Below the pieces are notes generated by a model. The model made no database searches. It was given only the letters and a program-made list of their open reading frames with translations, and had not been told where the DNA came from. Made by a program: the position numbers and the translations under genes. A stretch of DNA of 64,000 nucleotides from Burkholderiales bacterium (GTDB taxonomy: Bacteria > Pseudomonadota > Gammaproteobacteria > Burkholderiales > Burkholderiaceae_D): contig JACOUL010000042.1 of NCBI GenBank assembly GCA_016177875.1, positions 1 to 64,000 on the forward strand. The letters are read 5' to 3'. Positions within the stretch are counted from its first letter, which is position 1. Every line of letters starts with the position of its first letter. Shown one piece after another: positions 1 to 7,696 of this stretch.

Positions 1-120
1 GAAATCCTACAAATCCTGAGTTTGACCTTGTTTGAAACCACACCGATAAATCAATTACTTATGAAACCCACCGAAAATTCAGAACCGCTTTTCGAGCCCA
101 ATCAGCTCTCGCTACTCTGA
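1..120 (+). CDS. IS4-family transposase, C-terminal end (partial)
   Basis: Reading frame 1 is open from the window edge to a TGA at 118-120 and gives 39 residues. The pattern LQILSLTLFE followed by TPINQLL and an ending in NQLSLL is what I recall from the C-termini of IS4-family transposases, where the protein ends in NQL(I/S)L(F/L). The 5' part lies outside the window, so the element cannot be judged complete. No start or catalytic residues are visible. The element ends directly upstream of the HD-GYP gene. The family call rests on a short tail and is moderately sure. Confidence 0.6.
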   Translation, partial: EILQILSLTLFETTPINQLLMKPTENSEPLFEPNQLSLL

Positions 121-141
121 AAAACGTTGGGACACTACTGA
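121..141 (+). mobile_element. Probable right end of the insertion sequence
   Basis: The 21 bases between the transposase stop and the next start codon should contain the right terminal inverted repeat (around TTGGGACACTACTG). The left end is outside the window, so the repeat cannot be paired and the exact boundary is not known. Confidence 0.35.
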
Positions 142-969
142 ATGAAGTTCAAACCTTATCAAAGAGCAGTCATCATTTACGTAGTTGTGGCAGCCCTTTG
201 GATATATTTGTCAGACACACTGGTCGCTGCCAATTTCAGCACCGTTCAAGACATCCAATCTGCTCAAATTTACAAAGGATGGTTATATGTCTTAGCGACA
301 GGCGCAATTCTTTACGTTGTCATCAAACGAGACTTTGACATTATTGAAGTATCAGGAACAAGGCTTCTGAAAAGCTACGAGGAAACGCTACGCGGCTGGA
401 TCGACGTTCTGGATCTACGAGACAAGGAAACAAAAGACCATACGACTCGCGTAACGAAGGTAGCAACCGAACTCGCAAGACTTGCAGGCATGGACGGAGA
501 AGACCTAAAAAAATTCGAACGCGGCGCTATGCTCCACGACATAGGCAAGATGGGCATCCCGGATGCCATACTAACCAAGCCAGAGAAACTCAATAAAGAA
601 GAGTATGAAGTCATTAAGCGGCATCCCGATATTGCTTATGACTTGTTGAACCACATCGATTTTCTTAAAAATTTCATTGATATTCCGTACTGTCATCATG
701 AAAAATGGGATGGATCCGGCTATCCTCGAGGCCTAAAAGGCGACGAAATTCCATTCTCTGCTCGACTATTTGCGATCATCGACGTCTGGGATGCCTTAAG
801 CCGGGACAGGATATACAAAAAGGCCTGGTCCGAAGAAGAGATATGTACATTGTTCAAGAACGAGTCGGGCCGCCATTTCGATCCATTTGTGGTGGACTTA
901 TTTTTCACGCATTATGCTCGGCTTATGGAAGTAGCGCAGAATAAGGAGCTTGGATCGATCCGAATTTGA
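142..969 (+). CDS. Membrane-anchored HD-GYP domain protein (probable c-di-GMP phosphodiesterase)
   Basis: A 275-residue protein with two N-terminal membrane helices (about 8-30 and 45-62), a short linker and an HD-GYP domain (about 80-255). The metal-binding and signature residues are present: HDIGK at 132-136, HHE at 185-187, and GSGYP with the following GLKGDEIP stretch at 191-203. HD-GYP enzymes hydrolyse cyclic di-GMP to GMP or pGpG; the intact motif suggests activity. No Shine-Dalgarno sequence precedes the ATG, because the end of an insertion sequence lies there, so native expression signals may be lost. It has no operon partner. Confidence 0.88.
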   Translation: MKFKPYQRAVIIYVVVAALWIYLSDTLVAANFSTVQDIQSAQIYKGWLYVLATGAILYVVIKRDFDIIEVSGTRLLKSYEETLRGWIDVLDLRDKETKDHTTRVTKVATELARLAGMDGEDLKKFERGAMLHDIGKMGIPDAILTKPEKLNKEEYEVIKRHPDIAYDLLNHIDFLKNFIDIPYCHHEKWDGSGYPRGLKGDEIPFSARLFAIIDVWDALSRDRIYKKAWSEEEICTLFKNESGRHFDPFVVDLFFTHYARLMEVAQNKELGSIRI

Positions 970-1088
970 GAGCACGCCTGGGCAATTATTTTCAGCATAG
1001 GTAAAAGCCAGGCCCCGTGATCGTAACGGCTGATGGTCGATCGCCGCGCTGCATGCCCTGCTGCTGACGAAATGAGTTCTCATCATTC

Positions 1089-1128
1089 AAAGCCGTTAGT
1101 GTCGAATCACTAACGGCTTTTTGCTTTT
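1089..1128 (+). terminator. Rho-independent terminator
   Basis: An 11-bp perfect stem (AGCCGTTAGTG / CACTAACGGCT), extended by two A-T pairs, with a 6-base loop, followed by TTTTT and a second T-run. It lies about 120 bases after the HD-GYP stop, so it ends that transcript or a short RNA encoded in 970-1088. I see no open frame with a credible start there. Confidence 0.85.
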
Positions 1129-1231
1129 CATCGCACACCGCTTGAACCTTCCTTATTTGGAAGTTAGGATAAGAACACGTTGGTTCAATCCGGCGTCCAA
1201 ACAAAAATGAAAAATCGGGGAAGGGAAACCA

Positions 1232-2080
1232 ATGACAGAAGAACTCAAACCGGCAACCCAGGGCAAAGTCACGACCAACGGCATCGACATCTATTACGAA
1301 TATTTCGGCAAAAAAGATCGCCCGGTCATGGTGATCTTCAATGGCGTTGCGATGGAAACGAAGTCCTGGTACAAGCTCATTCCAGTCATTTTGCCGAAAA
1401 TGGATGTGCTGCTTTGGGATTATCGCGGCCAAGGGCAATCCACCTCGGACGACGCACCCTATTCCGTGGAAGAATCGGCGGATTGTTTGATCGCGATTTT
1501 TGACGCCCTTCAACTTGAAGCCAAGAACATCCATTTGCTTGGCGTGTCGACTGGAAGCATCATTGTTGCTGAAACGCTCCGTCGCTTCGAGAAAAGAGTG
1601 AATCGAGCCGTGCTGTCCGGACTCATTCTTGAAAAGGCCATGACATTTAAGCTCGATTCCGAATTCGGTATCCATATGCTTCGTGAAAATCACGTGCACT
1701 TATGGGCCGAAGCGCTTTATACGAAAATCCTGAGCGATGGCTTTTTAATGAAGATCGAGCAAGCTGTACCGGCAATGCGCGCCGCTCTTTTCGAACGCTA
1801 CAAAGACAGGCCGCATGCGCTCGCCAGAATCATTGAGACGCAGTCCAACTACTTATGGAACGTTGAGAAGTATTATTCTGACTTTGAAAAAATTCAGACA
1901 TCGATTCTGCTGGTAGCCGGCACGGAAGATAAACTCACGCCGCTGTTTTACCAAAAACGCGCACTCCAGCATTTTAAGAATTCACGTTTCAAGCAATACC
2001 CCGATTGCGCGCATATTCCCTTCATTGAAAATACGGCAAAGGTCTTCGGCGATTGCATCCGGTTTTTTCTGAAAAAATAA
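1232..2080 (+). CDS. Alpha/beta hydrolase
   Basis: A 282-residue single-domain alpha/beta hydrolase. The nucleophile elbow is GVSTGS with Ser106, the acid is probably the Asp in GTEDKLTP, and the base is the His in DCAHIPF near the C-terminus. The oxyanion-hole region is FNGVAMETKSW (about 36-46). The start ATG follows a GGGGAAGGGAAACC purine stretch. No signal peptide, so cytoplasmic. The substrate cannot be read from sequence; esterases and lactonases of this family share these motifs. It stands alone between a terminator and a convergent stress gene. Confidence 0.85.
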   Translation: MTEELKPATQGKVTTNGIDIYYEYFGKKDRPVMVIFNGVAMETKSWYKLIPVILPKMDVLLWDYRGQGQSTSDDAPYSVEESADCLIAIFDALQLEAKNIHLLGVSTGSIIVAETLRRFEKRVNRAVLSGLILEKAMTFKLDSEFGIHMLRENHVHLWAEALYTKILSDGFLMKIEQAVPAMRAALFERYKDRPHALARIIETQSNYLWNVEKYYSDFEKIQTSILLVAGTEDKLTPLFYQKRALQHFKNSRFKQYPDCAHIPFIENTAKVFGDCIRFFLKK

Positions 2081-2163
2081 ACCGTCTTGCGTCGGAAGCG
2101 ATTTGATCCAGGCCGCGACGAAAGTATTGCAACCGTCCGGCTCGCGTTCCTGGCTTGCTTTCG

Positions 2164-2194
2164 AAAAAAAGGGTTGCAAGCTGCAACCCTTTGG
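2164..2194 (-). terminator. Rho-independent terminator of the 2228-2770 gene
   Basis: Read on the minus strand: stem AAAGGGTTGCA / TGCAACCCTTT with a 3-base loop, then a run of T. It lies 34 bases past the stop of the minus-strand stress gene. The plus strand shows a weaker version and may serve the convergent hydrolase as well. Confidence 0.8.
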
Positions 2195-2227
2195 CGGTGC
2201 GATGATCGGCTGCAGCAGCTTCACAAG

Positions 2228-2770
2228 TTAGGAATAAATGTTCTCACCGCGATATTGCTTCCAATTGTCGGCAAGATAATCGGCATCTTCGCGAGAGCGC
2301 GGTCGCACGCCCATCAGAATGCCGCCCTCTTTAATGCCGGACTCGTACTGCTTTACGCGTTCTTCCGGAATGCCGGCACCGACCAAGGCCCCGACTAATC
2401 CCCCTGCAACACCGCCGGCACCGGCGCCGGCCAGCGCAGCCGCCAACGGTCCGGCCACAACAATACCCAAACCGGGAATTGCAATAGACGTGCCGACCGC
2501 GGCAATTGCCGCAGCGATCGCCCCCAAGGTTCCACCAATCGCACCGCCTACTCCTGCGCCTTCGGCGGCTTTATTGCCGAGCTCGGTTTGTGCGCTTGAT
2601 CCATCCGAGAAATAGCGCTTACGCGTCTCGTCCGACATCACCAAGTTGACGTCGTCGCGACCGTAGCCACGCTCCGTGACGGATTGATAAGCACGTTCGG
2701 CACTTTCCCGATCGCGAAACAGGCCCGTGACGAGAGGGGAATTGGTATTCGACTTTTCATTCATTGCCAT
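2228..2770 (-). CDS. General stress protein (YflT-like) with glycine-zipper segment
   Basis: 180 residues. The N-terminal part (about 12-60) has the pattern VTGLFRDRESAERAYQSV...GYGRDDVNLVMSDETR, typical of the YflT/heat-induced stress domain. A long Gly/Ala-rich hydrophobic stretch follows (about 70-135, glycine-zipper character) that could insert in a membrane, then a C-terminal conserved part (EERVKQYESGIKEGGILMGV). The role is unknown beyond stress association. It is the second gene after csbD in the same direction (28-base gap), so the two probably share a promoter. Family assignment is fairly sure, function is not. Confidence 0.75.
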   Translation of the reverse strand: MAMNEKSNTNSPLVTGLFRDRESAERAYQSVTERGYGRDDVNLVMSDETRKRYFSDGSSAQTELGNKAAEGAGVGGAIGGTLGAIAAAIAAVGTSIAIPGLGIVVAGPLAAALAGAGAGGVAGGLVGALVGAGIPEERVKQYESGIKEGGILMGVRPRSREDADYLADNWKQYRGENIYS

Positions 2771-2798
2771 TTGAGTCTCCTGTAATTAACGATGGGAC

Positions 2799-2984
2799 TT
2801 AGGGTTTGCGGATGGTTTCGCGTACCGTTTCCTTGGCATCGCCGTAGCCCTTCTGTACTTTTCCTTCGGCTTGCTTGCTCAAACCCTTCGCTTGCTGGCT
2901 AGCGTTGCCGGTCACCTTACCCGCGGCTTCCTGGGTTTTGCCGGCAAGATCCTTGCCCATGCCTTTGATCTGATCTTTGTTCAT
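2799..2984 (-). CDS. CsbD family stress protein
   Basis: 61 residues, highly charged and helical. The start MNKDQIKGMGKDLAGKTQEA and the repeated GK..QEAAGKVTGN / QAEGKVQKGYGDAK pattern are diagnostic of the CsbD family, general-stress-induced small proteins of unknown biochemical role. A good Shine-Dalgarno (TAGGAGC) precedes the ATG. It lies upstream of the YflT-like gene, as often seen in proteobacterial stress clusters. Confidence 0.9.
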   Translation of the reverse strand: MNKDQIKGMGKDLAGKTQEAAGKVTGNASQQAKGLSKQAEGKVQKGYGDAKETVRETIRKP

Positions 2985-3089
2985 GATGAAAGCTCCTATA
3001 TTTAAAAAAGGAACAACTGCCTATTCAATGTACGGTAATTAGAAGCGCTCATCTGTGCGGCAGGCCGCATAAAGTGGGTCCCGCCATAT

Positions 3090-3968
3090 TCAGGGAGAGG
3101 GAGACGAAACATTTGTTCCCGCAATTTCCACAGGAGTAGGCAACAAGCCCGCATATTGTCGCCGCACGTTTTCATAGCATTCGCAGACTTCTTGTTCGAG
3201 ACCGTCGCGATCCGCCACGGTAATTCGTCCCCTGCTATAGGAAATCCAACCAAGCTCCTGCAATCGCCCCGCAGCTTCGGCGACGCTTTCCCGCCGCACG
3301 CCCAGCATGTTGGCAATCAATTCTTGCGTCATGTTCAATTCATTTACAGGCTGCCGGTCGATGCACTGCAACAGCCAGCGGCAGAGCTGTTGAAATACGC
3401 TGTGATGGCGATAACAAACGGCGCTTTGGGCGGTTTGCGTCAACAAAGCTTGCACAAACCGAAGCAGGTATTCTTGCAGCGCACCACCTTGATCGAATTC
3501 TTCTTTCAACACCGATGCCCGCAAGCGAAAACCAAAGCCGGCGCATTTCACCACTGCGCGGCTTAAATTCTCTCCGCCGCCCATGCAGTGCCCAAGTCCG
3601 ACCAAGCCTTCGCTACCCACGACCGCCGTCTCCACGGTCGCGCCTTCGGCAGTATCACGCAACAGAGACACGACGCTGCTTGTCGGGAAATAGGCATATC
3701 CGCCGCCCAAGCCATCAGAAAAAATGCCGTCCATGGGCATAAAGGCGAGTTCCAAATGCGGTGACAGTCTTTCATATTCAACGTATGGCAAGGCCGCAAG
3801 AATATGGTTTTGGTGAGGATTGTGCCCAAACAATCCGGCAATGCGTACCGGTGGACTTACCGCTGCAACGCCAGGAGCAAAGGTGTCTTTGTGCAAAGCA
3901 GCGAGGGCGGACGGCTTCATGTTGGAAACGCTCCGCCGCAGAAAATCAGCATCGAGTTTACGCGCCAT
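3090..3968 (-). CDS. Crp/Fnr family transcriptional regulator
   Basis: 292 residues. An N-terminal extension (1-45) is followed by a cyclic-nucleotide-binding-like beta-roll (about 50-160), a long dimerisation helix (about 165-205) and a winged helix-turn-helix (about 211-250, with MTQELIANMLGVRRESVAEA as the recognition region). No Cys cluster for an Fe-S centre is visible, and the cNMP phosphate-binding motif is not canonical, so the ligand is unknown. The start is supported by CGGAG six bases upstream. The gene lies between the csbD pair and prkA, which suggests a stress or nutrient role, but targets cannot be inferred. Confidence 0.88.
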   Translation of the reverse strand: MARKLDADFLRRSVSNMKPSALAALHKDTFAPGVAAVSPPVRIAGLFGHNPHQNHILAALPYVEYERLSPHLELAFMPMDGIFSDGLGGGYAYFPTSSVVSLLRDTAEGATVETAVVGSEGLVGLGHCMGGGENLSRAVVKCAGFGFRLRASVLKEEFDQGGALQEYLLRFVQALLTQTAQSAVCYRHHSVFQQLCRWLLQCIDRQPVNELNMTQELIANMLGVRRESVAEAAGRLQELGWISYSRGRITVADRDGLEQEVCECYENVRRQYAGLLPTPVEIAGTNVSSPSP

Positions 3969-4442
3969 CTTGTACTCCGATATTCATCAAGTCCGTCTCC
4001 AGTTCGTGCAGTCTTGTTATGGAGTTCAGGGCTCATGAAAAGTTGCCTATACATTTGTTAGCAGACGTTTAACTTCGCCATTGTTTTACGTGAACCACTT
4101 TTGTGCAGCACATCAATGGAGCTTGAAATCGACTTTCCCAAGAAAGCGTCGGCGAAGCCCTTTAATTTTTTTAAAGAAAAAACAGGACTTGCTTTCCCCG
4201 CTTCATCTTCATGGAAGATTTCGCATGCAATAGCGATAATGAAAATATGGCTTGCTGGAATCGCCGCATAAACCCTGTCCGCCTATAGACGAAAAAAATT
4301 TTCTCAGCGCAAAAAGAAACGACACACCAAGTGAAATTACGGCGTATTATTAAATTATTGCCCCACATAAATTTAACGTTTCTACGATCCGATAACAGTA
4401 TTAACAGCAGCACCGATTCATTCCTTGTTAAGGACATCGCAC
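3969..4442. other. 474-base intergenic region upstream of prkA
   Basis: It separates the divergent Crp/Fnr regulator and prkA genes and is AT-rich towards prkA, so it must hold both promoters. I looked for a sigma-54 element, because prkA homologues in enterobacteria are NtrC/sigma-54 controlled, and found no good GG-N10-GC match. A 98-codon minus-strand frame (4171-4467) has no support. Confidence 0.5.
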
Positions 4443-6365
4443 ATGAAAATTTTCGACAACTATGCATCGCGTTACGAACGGACTCGGGAAGAGGAATATT
4501 CTTTGAAGGAATATCTCGAGATCTGCAAACGAGACCGCCTTGCCTATGCTTCTGCCGCTGAGCGTATGTTGCATGCCATCGGCGAGCCGGAGCTCGTCGA
4601 TACCCGCAACGATCCGCGCCTGTCGCGGATTTTCGCCAACAAGATCATCAAGATCTATCCGGCGTTCAAAGAGTTCTATGGCACGGAAGAAGTCATAGAA
4701 CAAGTCGTCTCATACTTCCGCCATGCCGCGCAAGGCTTGGAAGAACGCAAGCAAATCCTGTATCTGCTCGGACCGGTCGGCGGCGGCAAGTCGTCGATCG
4801 CCGAAAAGCTCAAGCAGTTGATGGAGAACGTTCCCTTCTACGCGATCAAAGGGTCGCCGGTGAACGACTCGCCGCTCGGCCTCTTCAATGAATTGGAAGA
4901 CGGCGCCATCCTGGAAGAAGACTTCGGTATTCCGCGACGCTACCTACGCACCATCCCCAGCCCCTGGGCGGTCAAACGTCTGGAAGAATTCAACGGCGAC
5001 ATCAACCAGTTTCGCGTGGTCAAACGTTATCCGTCGGTGTTGAAGCAAATCGCGATTTCCAAGACCGAGCCGGGCGACGAAAACAATCAGGATATTTCTT
5101 CTTTGGTCGGCAAGGTCGACATCCGCAAGCTGGAAGAGTATTCGCAAGACGATCCGGATGCCTACAGCTATTCCGGCGGCCTGTGCCTGTCCAACCAGGG
5201 CTTGATGGAATTCGTCGAGATGTTCAAAGCACCGATCAAGGTGCTGCATCCGCTGTTGACTGCAACGCAAGAAGGCAATTTCAAGGGCACCGAAGGTTTC
5301 GGTGCGATTCCATTTGACGGCGTGGTACTGGCGCACTCGAATGAATCGGAATGGAAAGCCTTCCGCAATAACAAGAACAATGAAGCCTTCCTGGATCGTA
5401 TTTATATCGTCAAGGTACCGTACTGCCTGCGCGTGTCGGAAGAGATCAAGATTTACGATAAACTGCTGCGCAATTCCTCGCTGGCCGAGGCACCTTGCGC
5501 TCCCGGCACGCTCAAGATGATGGCGCAGTTCGCCGTGCTGTCGCGCCTGAAGGAACCGGAAAACTCCAATGTTTTCAGCAAGATGCTGGTCTACGATGGA
5601 GAAAACCTGAAGGACACCGATCCCAAGGCCAAGTCGATCCACGAGTATTACGACTATGCCGGCGTCGACGAAGGCATGAACGGCTTATCCACGCGCTTTG
5701 CGTTCAAGATCCTGTCCAAAGTCTTCAATTTCGACACGACCGAAGTCGCCGCCAACCCAGTGCATTTACTGTACGTGCTGGAGCAGCAAGTCGAACGCGA
5801 GCAATTCCCGCCGGAGACCGAGCAACGCTACCTCACCTATATTAAGGAGCACCTGGCGCAGCGCTATGTCGACTTCATCGGCAAGGAAATCCAGACCGCT
5901 TACCTGGAAAGCTATTCCGAATATGGCCAAAACATTTTCGATCGCTACGTCATGTTTGCCGATTACTGGATTCAGGACCAGGAATTCCGCGATCCGGATA
6001 CCGGCGAGAGCTTCGATCGCAATGCACTGAACAACGAGCTGGAGAAGATCGAAAAGCCGGCCGGCATTTCGAATCCGAAGGATTTCCGCAACGAGATCGT
6101 TAACTTCGTCTTGCGTGCCCGCGCGCAAAACAATGGCAAAAATCCGGTGTGGACCAGCTATGAAAAGCTGCGCACCGTGATCGAGAAGAAGATGTTCTCC
6201 AACACGGAAGAATTGCTGCCGGTGATTTCGTTCAACGCCAAGGCCAGCGCCGACGACTCCCACAAGCACGAGGAATTCGTCAAGCGCATGGTGGAGAAAG
6301 GCTATACCGCCAAGCAGGTGCGGCTGTTGTGCGAATGGTATCTGCGCGTGAGGAAGTCGTCGTAA
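4443..6365 (+). CDS. prkA: PrkA family serine protein kinase (YeaG)
   Basis: 640 residues, close to the 644 of E. coli YeaG. The start chosen is MKIFDNYASRYER at 4443, with TAAGGAC eight bases upstream; an in-frame start at 4425 would add only six unlikely residues. The AAA-like ATPase part has Walker A GPVGGGKSS (about residues 110-118); the C-terminal PrkA domain follows. PrkA proteins are cytoplasmic Ser/Thr kinases or AAA proteases linked to sporulation in Bacillus and to starvation and stress in proteobacteria. It is first in the conserved prkA-yeaH-spoVR operon. Confidence 0.95.
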   Translation: MKIFDNYASRYERTREEEYSLKEYLEICKRDRLAYASAAERMLHAIGEPELVDTRNDPRLSRIFANKIIKIYPAFKEFYGTEEVIEQVVSYFRHAAQGLEERKQILYLLGPVGGGKSSIAEKLKQLMENVPFYAIKGSPVNDSPLGLFNELEDGAILEEDFGIPRRYLRTIPSPWAVKRLEEFNGDINQFRVVKRYPSVLKQIAISKTEPGDENNQDISSLVGKVDIRKLEEYSQDDPDAYSYSGGLCLSNQGLMEFVEMFKAPIKVLHPLLTATQEGNFKGTEGFGAIPFDGVVLAHSNESEWKAFRNNKNNEAFLDRIYIVKVPYCLRVSEEIKIYDKLLRNSSLAEAPCAPGTLKMMAQFAVLSRLKEPENSNVFSKMLVYDGENLKDTDPKAKSIHEYYDYAGVDEGMNGLSTRFAFKILSKVFNFDTTEVAANPVHLLYVLEQQVEREQFPPETEQRYLTYIKEHLAQRYVDFIGKEIQTAYLESYSEYGQNIFDRYVMFADYWIQDQEFRDPDTGESFDRNALNNELEKIEKPAGISNPKDFRNEIVNFVLRARAQNNGKNPVWTSYEKLRTVIEKKMFSNTEELLPVISFNAKASADDSHKHEEFVKRMVEKGYTAKQVRLLCEWYLRVRKSS

Positions 6366-6376
6366 TCAAGTAGTAC

Positions 6377-6398
6377 CGGCTGGGCTAGCGCCCAGCCG
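6377..6398 (+). terminator. Strong hairpin between prkA and yeaH (attenuator-like)
   Basis: A perfect 9-bp GC-rich stem (CGGCTGGGC / GCCCAGCCG) with a 4-base loop and only ATTTTCGC after it. The T-run is short, so partial termination or RNA stabilisation of prkA relative to the downstream genes is more likely than full termination. Confidence 0.55.
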
Positions 6399-6427
6399 AT
6401 TTTCGCAACACTAGCAGGAGACGCTTT

Positions 6428-7696
6428 TTGACTTACCTTATCGACCGACGTCTGCAAGGCAAGAACAAATCTGCAATCAACCGTGAACGCTTCATCCGGC
6501 GCTACAAGGGGCAGATCAAGGATGCTGTTACCCGCGCCGTCAAAGGCCGATCGATTACCGATATCGAAAACGGCGAAAAAATTTCTATTCCCGTTAAGGA
6601 CATCAACGAGCCCAACTTCGGCCATGCTAACGGCGGTGTTCGGGAAACCATTCATCCGGGCAACAAGGATTACATGAAGGGTGACCAGGTCCAACGCCCC
6701 AAAGGGGGTGGTGGCGGGTCGGGCAAAGGCAAGGCCGGCAACAGCGAAGAAACTTCCGAAGACGATTTCATCTTTGAACTGACCCGCGAGGAATTCCTGA
6801 ATGTCTTTTTTGAAGACCTGGAATTGCCGAACATGGTCAAGACGCAGTTGACCGCCACCAAGGAATACCGCAATCAGCGCGCCGGCTACAATATTTCCGG
6901 CACCCCTTCCAACATTCATGTCTTGCGTTCGCTGCGCGGTGCGCTTGGGCGCCGCATTGCCGTTGGCGGCAAACCGCGCAAGCGTTTGAAGGAAGCCGAG
7001 CAAGAGCTGCTCGCGCTTTTATTGGTTGCGGATGAAAAAGATTCGCGCGTGATCGCGCTACGTAAGGAAATCCACCATTTGCGTTCCCGCATCCTGGCGA
7101 TTCCCTTCATCGATCCGTTCGACCTGCGCTACAGCAATCGCATCAAAGTACCCAAGCCTTCCAGCCAGTGCGTAATGTTTTGCATCATGGACGTATCAGG
7201 CTCGATGGATGAAGAAAAGAAAGACGCCGCCAAACGCTTCTTCATCCTGCTCTACCTGTTCCTGGAGCGGGCTTATGAAAAGGTCGACGTGGTTTTCATC
7301 CGCCATCACACCTCGGCGACCGAAGTGGATGAAGAAGAATTTTTCCATTCGCGCGAATCGGGCGGCACGGTGGTGTCTTCCGCGCTGAATTTGTTGACCA
7401 AGATCCTGCACGAGCGCTATCCGTCTTCCGATTGGAACGCCTACGTGGCGCAAGCTTCCGACGGCGACAACTGGGATAGCGATTCAGTGACTTGCCGCGA
7501 ATTGCTGGTCAATACCATCATGCCGGCGGTACAGTATTACGCCTACGTCGAGATCACCGATGGCCCGGCACAGAACTTGTGGGAAGAATATACGCAGATT
7601 CCCGAAGTGCATCCGCACTTTGCCATGCAAAAGATTGAATCACCGGCTGACATTTATCCTGTATTCCGAGAATTGTTTAAGAAACAACCGAAATGA
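6428..7696 (+). CDS. yeaH: YeaH/YhbH family protein (DUF444)
   Basis: 422 residues starting at TTG, with AGCAGGAG just upstream. N-terminal positively charged segment with YLIDRRLQGKNKSAINRERFIRRYK, a glycine/lysine-rich linker (about 95-110), and a C-terminal von Willebrand A-like part with the MIDAS-type motif DVSGSMDEEKKD at about 254. This family accompanies PrkA and SpoVR in nearly all proteobacteria that have them; its biochemical role is not settled. Its stop overlaps the spoVR start. Confidence 0.93.
   Translation: MTYLIDRRLQGKNKSAINRERFIRRYKGQIKDAVTRAVKGRSITDIENGEKISIPVKDINEPNFGHANGGVRETIHPGNKDYMKGDQVQRPKGGGGGSGKGKAGNSEETSEDDFIFELTREEFLNVFFEDLELPNMVKTQLTATKEYRNQRAGYNISGTPSNIHVLRSLRGALGRRIAVGGKPRKRLKEAEQELLALLLVADEKDSRVIALRKEIHHLRSRILAIPFIDPFDLRYSNRIKVPKPSSQCVMFCIMDVSGSMDEEKKDAAKRFFILLYLFLERAYEKVDVVFIRHHTSATEVDEEEFFHSRESGGTVVSSALNLLTKILHERYPSSDWNAYVAQASDGDNWDSDSVTCRELLVNTIMPAVQYYAYVEITDGPAQNLWEEYTQIPEVHPHFAMQKIESPADIYPVFRELFKKQPK

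Noticed and set aside
3969-4442. Sigma-54 promoter for prkA as in enterobacteria
   Set aside because: No GG-N10-GC element with acceptable flanks was found in this region.
4171-4467. 98-codon minus-strand frame upstream of prkA
   Set aside because: Overlaps the prkA start, has no ribosome binding site and an unnatural Cys/Phe/Arg-rich product.
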